Below, in pieces: positions 33,261-43,410 of a stretch of 64,000 nucleotides of DNA. Position numbers and translations under genes: made by a program. The stretch is from positions 22,065,977 through 22,129,976 of the forward strand of contig JAOANR010000012.1 of the NCBI GenBank assembly GCA_030278955.1, given 5' to 3'. The DNA is from Hygrophila difformis. Lineage: Eukaryota > Streptophyta > Magnoliopsida > Lamiales > Acanthaceae. Every line of letters starts with the position of its first letter. Position 1 is the first letter of the stretch. Under the pieces are notes generated by a model that saw only the letters and a program-made list of their open reading frames with translations, was not told the DNA's origin and did no database searches.

Positions 33261-33963
33261 AGATGTTCGCTAAATCTATTGTTGTTGCAACATCGTGCCA
33301 ACAACGCTTGTTTCTCTTCACGGAAAAAGCACAGAAAAGTATAATGACGTGGCATTTTCTCTTAGCAGGCTTTTAAACGTTCGGATGGGCCTTAAAACCC
33401 ATATAAATACCTGACTTCGTCCTTGAGGGATTTGTGAGGTCTCCTGCTGCAATCACAGCTCAATTTACAGAGCATTTGAAGGTTCTTAGCTGAGATTATG
33501 GCGATTTGGGAGCTGAAAAAGAATTCCCTTGAAGTTCGTTGTTTACAGAAGACACCAACAAGCACACTACAACTGGTATAGCTTTAGTTGTTGTGCCTGC
33601 TGCATTTCAATGGGGATTTGGGTTTGTGTTTAGGCATTCTAGTGAATTACTTGTATTTGGGTAGATAGCTGATGCTCCCATGTGTTTCTCTAGTCCAGGT
33701 TGATTAGATAGAGAAGTTCACCGAAATGGAAGGATGTGTAAGGTGTATTGATGTGTGATTCAATCGTTTGTGTGAATCTAGTGAAAACCTGGCTTGGAGC
33801 CCCCAGATGTAGATCAGTGGATCGAACTGGGTAATCAAATTCTTGGTGTTCAATGTTTATTTCAGCACTCTGTTTAGTGTTCGCCTCTAGTTGTGGTTTG
33901 CAGGTTGTTGAGACTACGCACAAACAACACTTACAGGGTTTTACTTATTAGTTAGGGTCTATC
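33235..33963 (+). mobile_element. 3' LTR of element E, interrupted by D
   Basis: Collinear with 25189-26029; TATAAATA at 33402-33409. A stretch of about 110 bases present in the 5' LTR (about 25590-25705) is missing at 33640, between copies of CTAGT. The LTR stops at 33963 where element D begins. Its final bases reappear at 42779-42784 as CTGTCA. Confidence 0.87.
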
Positions 33964-36355
33964 TGTAATGACCCGATTTAATTAATTGGACTGTTTAAAT
34001 AATTTGGTATTTGGTTATTTTGCATTTCAGTCCGGATGGGGTCGATTTGATGCAATTGAGAATGTGTGGGGGGTCTATTATAATTATTAACAAGTTGGAA
34101 GTATAATGGGGCTTCTTTTGTAATTGTGGGAGACTAAAAGAAAGAAACGGGAGGAGGCAGAGAAGAGACGGGCAATTGGGCGGGTTTTGGAGTGATATTC
34201 GGCTCGTCCAAACTATCGCGTTTCTTGGCTGATTGATTGGGCGGTTGACGGTAAGTGATTCTCCTTGTCGTCTTCTTCGCAATGATTTTTTATTTCGTTC
34301 GTTTTGGTAGTGATTTGGAGACGTTTTGTAATGGTAGGATTTGGGGATTTTTGAGTTTGATTGATCGATTGAATTGGACATCCGGAGGTATTGTTGATCG
34401 CTCCCAACATCGAGGCAAGGGATTTTTATGCTTAAATTACGTGTTTGGGGGGCATTGGGAGTGATTTCCGGCAAGGGCTATATGTGCTTAATTTCTGGAT
34501 TGTTTGAAATCACTAAATCTGTTTAATTGCCAATCACCCTTTTCATTGGCTTAATGTTGTTTCTCGGTAGAGAAGAAAATTTCCGGAGTCATGCTCGGTG
34601 GTTTCCGTAGCCTGTTTTTTTCATCCTTCAATATATAGCTATCCGTGTCAAGGCTTATGAGAGTAAGTTAAGATACTGGTATTCCCATAGCTCAAAGTTG
34701 GAGTTTTAATATATTCAATTCTAGTGAAGTATGCCGGTGGTGTTTGATCTTGATATTTCATTAGATTAATTTCTCTGTTGATCTCTCACTATGGCCTCGG
34801 GTGGTGATCACCATTTTTAGTTAATGATTGGGTTAACTATTAGATGACAACACATTCGATTGAATTTGTGGATTGTGTAAGTGTGCAGTGTATACATCAG
34901 TATGTGTATATATTTATATATATAAAATATATATATTATGGATAAAGAGGTGTACTGGTACATTAATTTCATTGTTGTCTATTATAGCTCTTTACTAATT
35001 GTTGTAGCATCTACACTAGATTATCCAAGGGAATCATTGTTATGACTTCTCGAAATGATGGTAGTAAATTGTAGAATGATTATTTCACCCGTGGGGTTTT
35101 TGTGCAGCTCGAAAGAAATTATTAAATAAGGATATTGTTAATTATATGTTGATTATATATTGATCAATGTATTGTATCATCGATGCCTTAGCCTAGGGGC
35201 TGTGTTTTTGAGTTTCTTATGCGTTGGGAAGCATGCGAAGTTAACAATTAGGTGTTTGAGCATCATGGTATTGGCATATGCATATTATTACTGTATTGGA
35301 ATTGACGGTTATGTAACCCGTTGGGTTGATATGATGCTTGTGATTGATCGGGCAGCCTTCACAGGTGTTGTTTAGCCCTGATGGCCCTATGGGGTGGATT
35401 ATTGGCTGTTAGGCCTGATGTTATTCGCTGTTATGCGAGTTGACCCTTCAGGGTGTATGATTTGGGGTGTGATGCTTGTGGTCCCTGCGGGGATGGTGCA
35501 TGTTACCTTGTAACGGGTTGGAGTTGACGATATCCTCACTCGTGGGTTCATACCGCCCGGGTTTTAGGTGCCGGCTAGGCATATTCATTTGCATGTGCAT
35601 ACATGATAGATATGTGTATGTTAGACCATGCATCATGTGCATAAACTATATGTTTGTGGTTGAAGCACCGGTATGAGACGGTGTGATGATTTATTATTTT
35701 ATTTATACTATGTCCTTGTTTCATGCTTCTATTCTTCATTATTAATATTATTTACTCTTGATGCCCTGTTTTCCCTTACTCCCCGGCACGTAGCCTTGCT
35801 CAGTACGTTGTACTGACTCCCTTTGCTTTTGTCTGTTTTATAGATCCTGTTGGAGGCACTGGAGCATGATTTGGGTATGGGGGATGAGAGATCACATAGA
35901 TAGGATTCTCATGTTCATGTTATTATGTTTTTTATGTGGTTCTCTGTTGTTTTGCTCATATTATTTGGCTTTGGATTTTATGCTAGTAGAGGCCGGTGAG
36001 CCTAGGATTTATATTCTGTCGGCCTGTGGCCTTATATGAATTACTGCTTTGGGCTGGTAGCCCTGTTTCTGCTATATGTGTATATTGGCAGGATGCCAAA
36101 TTACGTTTTGAGAGGCTTGTAGCCTGACACTCTGACAGGGATTGTTTTTATTCAATTATTGTGTGGGAATTATCTATGTGCCTATGTGTTTTTTATTTTA
36201 TATTAGATTCCACATGAAATTGGATTAATCAGATGATCACTTTAGGATTGCTCAGCCTTGTACTAGTTGTTTTAAATTAGCTGGCCACTAGTTTAGGATA
36301 GTTAGTACGGAGGTAATGCTTTCGGAAATCAGGTTTGAATTTTCGGGGCGTTACA
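33964..36355 (+). mobile_element. 5' LTR of element D
   Basis: 2,392 bases. Contains a GTAAGT donor-like site (34251-34256), a TATATA-rich stretch near 34915-34935, the conserved stem-loop TCAGTACGTTGTACTGA (35800-35816) and a polypyrimidine acceptor TTTTATAG ending at 35843, followed by a GGAGCATGAT block that echoes GGAATGAGCATG in the A family. Confidence 0.9.
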
Positions 36356-36358
36356 GAG

Positions 36359-36370
36359 TGGTATCAGAGC
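36359..36370 (+). other. Primer-binding site of element D
   Basis: TGGTATCAGAGC three bases inside the 5' LTR; initiator tRNA-Met type. Confidence 0.92.
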
Positions 36371-37152
36371 ATGTGTGCTCTTTTATTGCATTAAAATTTG
36401 TGTAGACATCGACAGTGAGATGTGCGTGGGATACATATAGTGTAGATTTGCATTCTTATTCTTACTTTTGTTGAGATTTGCGTATACCAGGCTGAGCCAC
36501 AGTTAGGGAACTGTGGAAGAACAATGGTACTCCAGTCAGGATGCTTGTTATTTCACAGTCATTGATGACTGTGAATTCATTTATTTATTTATTATTTCTG
36601 CTCTCAGCTACTATGTTTTGGATGTTGGTGATTTCTGCTAATATTGTTTATTGATGTTGCAATCAAGGACGACTCAAGAGCTTGAAAAAGCCTCGTGGGA
36701 ACCCTGGGCTTTTCGAATGGCAATGGAGGCGGGATCAATGTGGTGAATAGTATTCAAACGGGTGCGAAGTACCCTAGAGAGTGAGATGGAGTCAGTAAGT
36801 CTCCCTAGTGCGGTAACCAACTGGGGTGAGTTAGACAATTGTAGTTCGGTGCCTGCGAATGATGGTGGAAACCTATTTCTAGGCTACGCCAGTGATGGTA
36901 TGGTCGGGCTAGAGAGAATAACGATGTAGTGGTGGATATAATTGAAAGAGGATCAATCGGAAGGGCATGAGATCCGTTCGTCGAAGCGTTAGATGCCTGT
37001 CGCGTGAGTCGAGGAAAGGCGACTGTCCTGCTTGTCGAGATCGGTGACGTGAGGGAACCGACTTCGCTTGGGATGAGCGGCCGACTTAGGGAGGCTTGTC
37101 AAGCATGTTATCTTTATGTATTGGATAACGCTTTGGCGGGTGTGTGTAATTC
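36371..37152 (+). other. Leader of element D without gag
   Basis: No gag domain or zinc knuckle can be found where gag should be. The stretch has no long frame. It looks like leader sequence joined to decayed pre-protease sequence, so gag was deleted or has decayed beyond recognition. Confidence 0.6.
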
Positions 37153-38957
37153 TTGTATCGTGGGTGTTTCCTCTTGATTCTCTGGTTGAGAGATAAACTC
37201 GTTTCCCTATTATGGGAATTACTCGTGTCGCATTTTGTATCGCGGTTATTGTGTTTGACTCTGGAGTCTCATGTTCATTCGGGACTCAAAAATTTCATTC
37301 GTAAGCATGGAGTAGGTGCTACTACTGTTGCGAATCTTTCAGCCTTAGTACTATGCAATTCGGAAGCCTCGTGTTCTTTAGTGGCTTTGCGATTTGTGCG
37401 AGAGCACAGAGTAGGACCGTTGGTGCCCTACAAGATGCTAGTTTCTTTACCTTCGGGTGATAGTATTCGAAGTGATCGTATGATGCAAGATGCTGTGTTG
37501 AGCATCGTGAGCCGTGAATTCAGGGCTGGCTTGGTGGTCTATAGTCTGACTGATTTTGACGTACTATTGGGCATGGATTGGCTGTTTTGCCATCATGCTG
37601 TGATTGATTGTGATGTTCCACGAATATCCTTTCAGGATCCTTTGGGTAAGCGTGTTTCTTACCGACATTCTTTGATTCCACCTGCCATTGGTGTGGTGAC
37701 TGTTGCTTCGTTGTGTGATCTGATGCGCAGGGGTTGTTCTCTCTCCCTGTGGAAAATGAGGGATCTTCGAGCAGAGGTTTCTGCTGCTTCAAGTGTTCCT
37801 GTCGTATCTGAGTTCGGGGATGTATTTCCCGACGGAATTCCTGGTCTCCCACCTGTTCGGGAGATTGATTTTACAGTCGAGCTGATGCCTATGGCTCCTG
37901 CTGAACTAAAGGAGTTGAAGGACCAGTTGAATGAGCTTACTGGTAAGGGGTATATCCGGCCGAGTAGCTCGCCTTGGGAAGCTCTTGTATTGTTTGTTAA
38001 GAAGAAGGATTAGTCGATGATGATGTCCATCGATTACAGGGTTTGCACCGAGTCACGGTGAAGAATAAGTATCATTTACCTCAAATTGAGGATCTGTTTG
38101 ATCAGTTGAGAGTGGCGAGTGTATTCAGTAAGATTGATTTGAGATCGGGCTACCATCAGATAAGGGTGCCAGAGACTGATAGGCCTAAGACAACATTTAG
38201 AACTCGTTACAAACACTGTTAGTTCACGGTCTTGCCTTTTGGTGTGACTAACGCACCGGCGATCTTCATCGATCGTATGCATAGGGTATTCCGTCCCTTG
38301 CTGGATGTGTGCGTGGTTGTGTTCATAGACGATATTCTGGTCTATTCGCCGACTCGTGAGGCTCATGCAGGTCATTTGAGGACAGTTTTGAATACATTGC
38401 GAGAGCATAAGCTATATGCTAAACTCTCTAAATGTGAGTTCTGGTTGGAGAAGGTGTCTTTTCTGGGACACATTATTTCCGGTGAAGGTATTGCCGTTGA
38501 CCCCGCTAAGGTGGAAGCGGTACTAAAGTGGCATGCCCCGAAGAATGTGGGAGAGATTCGGAGTTTCTTGGGTCTTTTTGGGTACTACCGCAGATTCATT
38601 GAGGGATTCTCTTGTATTGCTAGACCCCTGACAAGATTTTTGAGGAAAGATGTCAAATTTAGATGGGATGATGATTGTGAGCAAGCATTCGAGTTGTTGA
38701 AGAAGAAAGTGACAGAGGCACCTGTTTTGGTACTACCTTATGATTCAGGTGAGTATGAAGTTTACACGGATGCATCACATAAGGGTTTAGGTTGTGTGTT
38801 GATGCAAAATGGGAAGGTGATCGCTCATGCAACTCAACAGCTTAAGCCTCATGAGCATAACTACCCGACTCATGATTTGGAGATGGCAGAGGTAGTGCAT
38901 GTTCTGAAAATCTGGAGACACTATCTATATGGGGCGAAGTGTAGGATTTATTCATAA
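37153..38957 (+). pseudogene. Element D protease, reverse transcriptase and RNase H start
   Basis: Protease remnant: LCNSEASCSLVA, where the catalytic Asp of the usual FDSGAS is Asn; ILGMDWL-type LLGMDWLFCHH follows. Reverse transcriptase starts with [21 protein letters not shown], then hits TAG at 38011. The middle ([20 protein letters not shown]) is readable to 38220, where another TAG lies. The next frame has FIDD near 38326 and continues to RNase H ([16 protein letters not shown]). At least two stops and two frame changes are present, more damage than in element A. Confidence 0.88.
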
Positions 38958-39342
38958 GAATCTGAAGTGTTTGTACACCTCAGACCACATGAGTGGCAGA
39001 CAAATGTGGATGGAGTTGTTGCAGGACTATGACACGGATATCTGGGGAAAGGCGAACCGGGTGGCGGATGCTTTGAGCAGGAAGGAGCATCATTCAGTGG
39101 CATGTTTGGGGGTGATGCCTGAATGGCGCAGGGAACTACTGAGACTCGAGGTTCAGGTAGTTCCTGTTGGCTCTGTTCAACACACTTTAAACATGCTAGT
39201 TACTACATCATCTTTGATTGATGAGATATTCGCTATTCAGCATGATAGCGGGGAGATGGCAGTATTGAGACAGAAGATTCAACATGGTAAGGCTCCAGGT
39301 TTCAGGATTGATGATAAGGGCGTGGTGAGACATGGAGTATGA
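38929..39342 (+). pseudogene. Element D RNase H end and pre-integrase linker
   Basis: Frame-shifted continuation with [16 protein letters not shown] (RNase H end) and a linker to FRIDDKGVVRHG. At about 39340 the sequence jumps straight to the integrase core (SQLTQAYIQHVVKSFGIPKE). The HHCC zinc domain and the first catalytic Asp region are therefore missing. Confidence 0.82.
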
Positions 39343-40278
39343 GCCAGCTTACTCAGGCTTATATTCAGCATGTTGTTAAAAGCTTTGGAATTCCCAAGGA
39401 GTTTGTGTCTGATCGGGGTTCCAGATTCGGTTCAAGTTTTTGAAGGATGTGCAGGCAGCGTTTGGCACGCAGATTAGCATGAGTACTGCATGGCATCCTC
39501 AGTCAGATGGTTAGGTGGAGAGCACCATTAGGACTTTAAAGGATATGTTGCGAGCTTGTGCACTGGACTCCCAGGGTAGTTGGGAGAATCACCTCAGTTT
39601 TTGGTGGAGTTCAGTTACAATAGTTGTTATCATGCGAGTATTGGTATGGCTCCCTTCGAGGTAATGTATGGGAGGAAGTGTAGGAGTCCTTTACGTTGGA
39701 ATGATCTAACAGATAAGGTGAATGTGGTTCCTGAAATGATTGAGCAGACTGTGGAGTTGGTGAGGATCATTAGGGACCGTATGAAAGAGGCTCAGAACAG
39801 ACAGAAGAGCTATGCTAATTTAGCTCGTCCAGATGTGGGGTTGGAGGTTGGTGATAGGGTATTACTACGGGTATCGCCTATGAAAGGAGTACTCCGGTTT
39901 GGTAAAAAAGGCAAGCTGAGCCCGAGATACATTGGACCCTATGAGATTGTGGAGAGGATTGGTAAAGTGGTCTATAGGTTGGCTTTACCAGCCAAGGTGG
40001 GTCGAGCTCATGATGTCTTTCATGTTTCGCAACTCCGCAAGTTCGTATCTGACCCGTCTAAGATTATCCAGCCTGATGAGATTGAGTTGGATGCAAGTCT
40101 TGAGTATGATGAGTATCCAGTTCGAGGGATCAATGTAAAGGAAAGGGTCTTGAGGCACAAAACCATCCCGATGGTTAAGGTGTTGTGGCCTAGACATGGG
40201 GCTGAAGATGCTACTTGGGAAACCGATGAGCATATGAAGCTGAAGTACCCAGACATGGACTTGACACTGTTGCCTTGA
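39343..40278 (+). pseudogene. Element D integrase remnant and chromodomain
   Basis: Starts with the second half of the integrase core (FVSDRGSRFGSSF and AWHPQSDG with an in-frame TAG before VEST) and a frame change near 39590. It then has an open 232-codon stretch: YHASIGMAPFEVMYGRKCRSP, SPRYIGPYEIVERIG and a chromodomain-like end (MVKVLWPRHGAEDATWETDE). Same architecture as element A, but sequence differs throughout, so D is another family of the lineage. Confidence 0.88.
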
Positions 40279-40350
40279 GGTAACATTTTCCCCTCGCTTT
40301 TGATTTGTGATCATGTTCTTGAATGTGCATTTTGGGGACGAAATGATCGT

Positions 40351-40362
40351 AAGGGGGGAGGA
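40351..40362 (+). other. Polypurine tract of element D
   Basis: AAGGGGGGAGGA just before the 3' LTR start at 40364, preceded by GGGGACGAAATGATCG as in related plant elements. Confidence 0.88.
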
Positions 40363-40363
40363 A

Positions 40364-42778
40364 TGTAATGACCCGATTTAATTAATTAGACTGTTTAAAT
40401 AATTTGGTATTTGGGTTATTTTGCATTTCAGTCCGGATGGGGTCGATTTGATGCAATTGAGAATGTGTGGGGGGTCTATTATAATTATTAACAAGTTGGA
40501 AGTATAATGGGGCTTCTTTTGTAATTGTGGGAGACTAAAAGAAAGAAACGGGAGGAGGCAGAGAAGAGACGGGCAATTGGGCCGGCTTTGGAGTGATCTT
40601 CGGCTCGTCCTAACTATCGCGTTTCTTGGCCAATTGATTGGGCGGTTGACGGTAAGTGATTCTCCTCGTCGTCTTCTTCACAATGATTTTTTATTTCGTT
40701 CGTTTTGGTGGTGATTTGGAGATGTTTTGTAATGGTAGGATTTGGGGATTTTTGAGTTTGATCGATCGATTGAATTGGACATCCGGAGGTGTTGTGATCG
40801 CTCCCAACATCGAGGCAAGGGATTTTTATGCTTAAATTACGTGTTTGGGGGGCATTGGGAGTGATTTCCGGCAAGGGCTATATGTGTTTAATTTCTGGAT
40901 TGTTTGAAATCACTAAATCTGTTTAATTGCCAATCACCCTTTTCATTGGCTTAATGTTGTTTCTCGGTAGAGAAGAAAATTTCCGGAGTCATGCTCGGTG
41001 GTTTCCGTAGCCTGTTTTTTTCATCCTTCAATATATAGCTATCCGTGTCAAGGCTTATGAGAGTAAGTTAAGATACTGGTATTCCCATAGCTCAAAGTTG
41101 GAGTTTTAATATATTCAATTCTAGTGAAGTATGCCGGTGGTGTTTGATCTTGATATTTCATTAGATTAATTTCTCTGTTGATCTCTCACTATGGCCTCGG
41201 GTGGTGATCACCATTTTTAGTTAATGATTGGGTTAACTATTAGATGACAACACATTCGATTGAATTTGTGGATTGTGTAAGTTTGCAATGTATACATCAG
41301 TATGTGTATATATTTATATATATAAAATATATATATTATGGATAAAGAGGTGTACTGGTACATTAATTTCATTGTTGTCTATTATAGCTCTTTACTAATT
41401 GTTGTAGCATCTACACTAGATTATCCAAGGGAATCATTGTTATGACTTCTCGAAATGATGGTAGTAAATTGTAGAATGATTATTTCACCCGTGGGGTTTT
41501 TGTGCAGCTCGAAAGAAATTATTAAATAAGGATATTGTTAATTATATGTTGATTATATATTGATCAATGTATTGTATCATCGATGCCTTAGCCTAGGGGC
41601 TGTGTTTTTGAGTTTCTTATGCGTTGGGAAGCATGCGAAGTTAACGATTAGGTGTTTGAGCATCATGGTATTTGCATATGCATATTATTACTGTATTGGA
41701 ATTGATTGTTATGTAACCCGTTGGGTTGATATGATGTTTGTGATTGATCGGGCAGCCTTCACAGGTGTTATTGAGCCCCGATGGCCCTATGGGGTGGATT
41801 ATTGGCTGTTAGGCCTGATGTTATTGGCTGTTAGGCCTGATGTTATTGGTTGTTATGCCTGTTGACCCTTCGGGGTGTATGATTTGGGGTGTGATGCTTG
41901 TGGTCCCTGCGGGGATGGTGTATGTTACCCTGTAACGGGTTGGAGTTGATGATATCCTCACCCGTGGGTTCATACCGCCCGGGTTTTAGGTGCCGGCTAG
42001 GCATATTCATTTGCATGTGCATACAGGATAGATATGTGTATGTTAGGCCATGCATGATGTGCATAAACTGTATGTTTGTGGTTGAAGCATCGGTATGGAA
42101 CGGTGTGATGATTTATTGTTTTATTTATACTATGTCCTTGTTTCATGCTTCTATTCTTTATTATTAATATTATTTACTCTTGATGCCCTATTTTCCCTTA
42201 CTCCCCGGCACGTAGCCTTGCTCAGTACGTTGTACTGACTCCCTTTGCTTTTGTCTGTTTTATAGATCATGCTGGAGGCGCTGGAGCATGATTTAGGTAT
42301 GGGGGATGAGAGATCACATAGATAGGATTCTCATGTTCATGTTATTATGTTTTTTATGTGGTTCTCTGTTGTTTTGCTCATATTATTTGGCTTTGGATTT
42401 TATGCTAGTAGAGGCCGGTGAGCCTAGGATTTATATTCTGTCGGCCTGTGGCCTTATATGAATTACTGCTTTGGGCTGGTAGCCCTGTTACTGCTATATA
42501 TGTATATTGGCAGGATGATAGATTACGTTTTGAGAGGCTTGTAGCCTAACACTCTGACAGGGATTGTCTTTATTCAATTATTGTGTGGGAATTATCTATG
42601 TGCGTATGTGTTTTTTTATTTTATTTTAGATTCCACATGAAATTGGATTAATCAGATGATCACTTTAGGATTGCTCAGCCTTGTACTAGTTGTTTTAAAT
42701 TAGCTGGCCACTAGTTTAGGATAGTTAGTACGACGGTAATGCTTCCGGAAATCAGCTTTGAATTTTCGGGGCGTTACA
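40364..42778 (+). mobile_element. 3' LTR of element D
   Basis: 2,415 bases, collinear with the 5' LTR. The stem-loop is at 42222-42238 and the GTAAGT at 40652-40657. About 23 extra bases come from a tandem copy of GGCTGTTAGGCCTGATGTTA near 41805-41850. Confidence 0.9.
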
Positions 42779-42784
42779 CTGTCA

Positions 42785-43194
42785 GCCACCACTCATCGAC
42801 CTCAACTCCTAAGTAGTAAGTTACTACATGTATCTTTTCCTCACTGGGGCATTTGATAGCATTTAAGAGTTTATCAAATGTACGGATCCATCCCTCTAGT
42901 TTGGCGGGATCTTCCTCCCCGTCATAGTGTGGTGGTTGATAAGGATTTACCAAAGCTAGATAGTTGTTTCGAACTACTGGCGGAGGTATCGCCGCTTGTG
43001 CCCTATGCACCTCGGCGTTTCCCAAAGCTATGAGTACTTCTTCTACAGTCCTTAAACGTTCATCCATGTTGTTGGGCACAGGAGGCACTCGTTCTCCTAG
43101 GTTCTGAGGAGTCCCATTGTTGTTGGGCATGTTGGGGAGGTCAGGTGTCAGTGTCGTTTGGGCTTACCTTCCTCGGTTTTCTCCTAGGTGCCAT
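42785..43194 (-). pseudogene. Element B gag N-terminal half
   Basis: Start at MAPRRKPRK (43194). A frame change follows within 20 codons. It then reads DERLRTVEEVLIALGNAEV, NPYQPPHYDGEEDPAKLEGW and YYLGVEVDEWW, where element E cuts in; the GCCAC duplication ends this half. It resumes at 25188. Closely related to the gag of element C. Confidence 0.88.
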
Positions 43195-43410
43195 TTTCTG
43201 TTATTACGTACGCGAAGATGAGTTTCTAATCTAAGGAACGTTAGGAGTCAGGAAAATTTGAAAGATAGATCGGTAACGACCGTTAATAGATGTGGGCACG
43301 CTAAATATAAGTGATCAAGATCTTGGACTAAGGCAAAGTTAGTCTTTAGCAAGTGCTCCTAAGTCAAAGTCATGTCGAATTCTAATATAGGAGTGTTTCT
43401 TAACGCCGAT
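43195..43410 (-). other. Leader of element B, part next to gag
   Basis: Untranslated leader between gag start and the insertion of element C; includes the target copy CCGAT (43406-43410). It resembles the C leader around 47952-48160. Confidence 0.7.

Larger units (their letters stand above)
33964..42778 (+). mobile_element. Element D: decayed Tekay-like chromovirus
   Basis: LTRs 33964-36355 and 40364-42778 (TGTAATGACCCG to GGGGCGTTACA), iMet primer site at 36359 and purine tract at 40351. Flanks CTATC (33959-33963) and CTGTC (42779-42783) are a duplication with one change. Internally it lacks gag and the N-terminal half of integrase and has stops in reverse transcriptase and integrase. The LTRs still look nearly identical apart from a short tandem duplication near 41810 in the 3' copy. 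Confidence 0.9.
25189..42784 (+). mobile_element. Element E: Sirevirus-like Ty1/copia element, broken
   Basis: Inserted in gag of element B with duplication GCCAC (25184-25188 and 42785-42789). Order on the plus strand: LTR, iMet primer site, gag, protease, integrase, reverse transcriptase, RNase H, an extra ORF, purine tracts, LTR. Integrase before reverse transcriptase marks Ty1/copia. The long gag with one zinc knuckle, the extra ORF behind pol and the repeated purine tract fit the Sirevirus (Maximus/SIRE) group. Element D sits in the last bases of the 3' LTR. Several stops and frameshifts make it defective. Confidence 0.88.
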
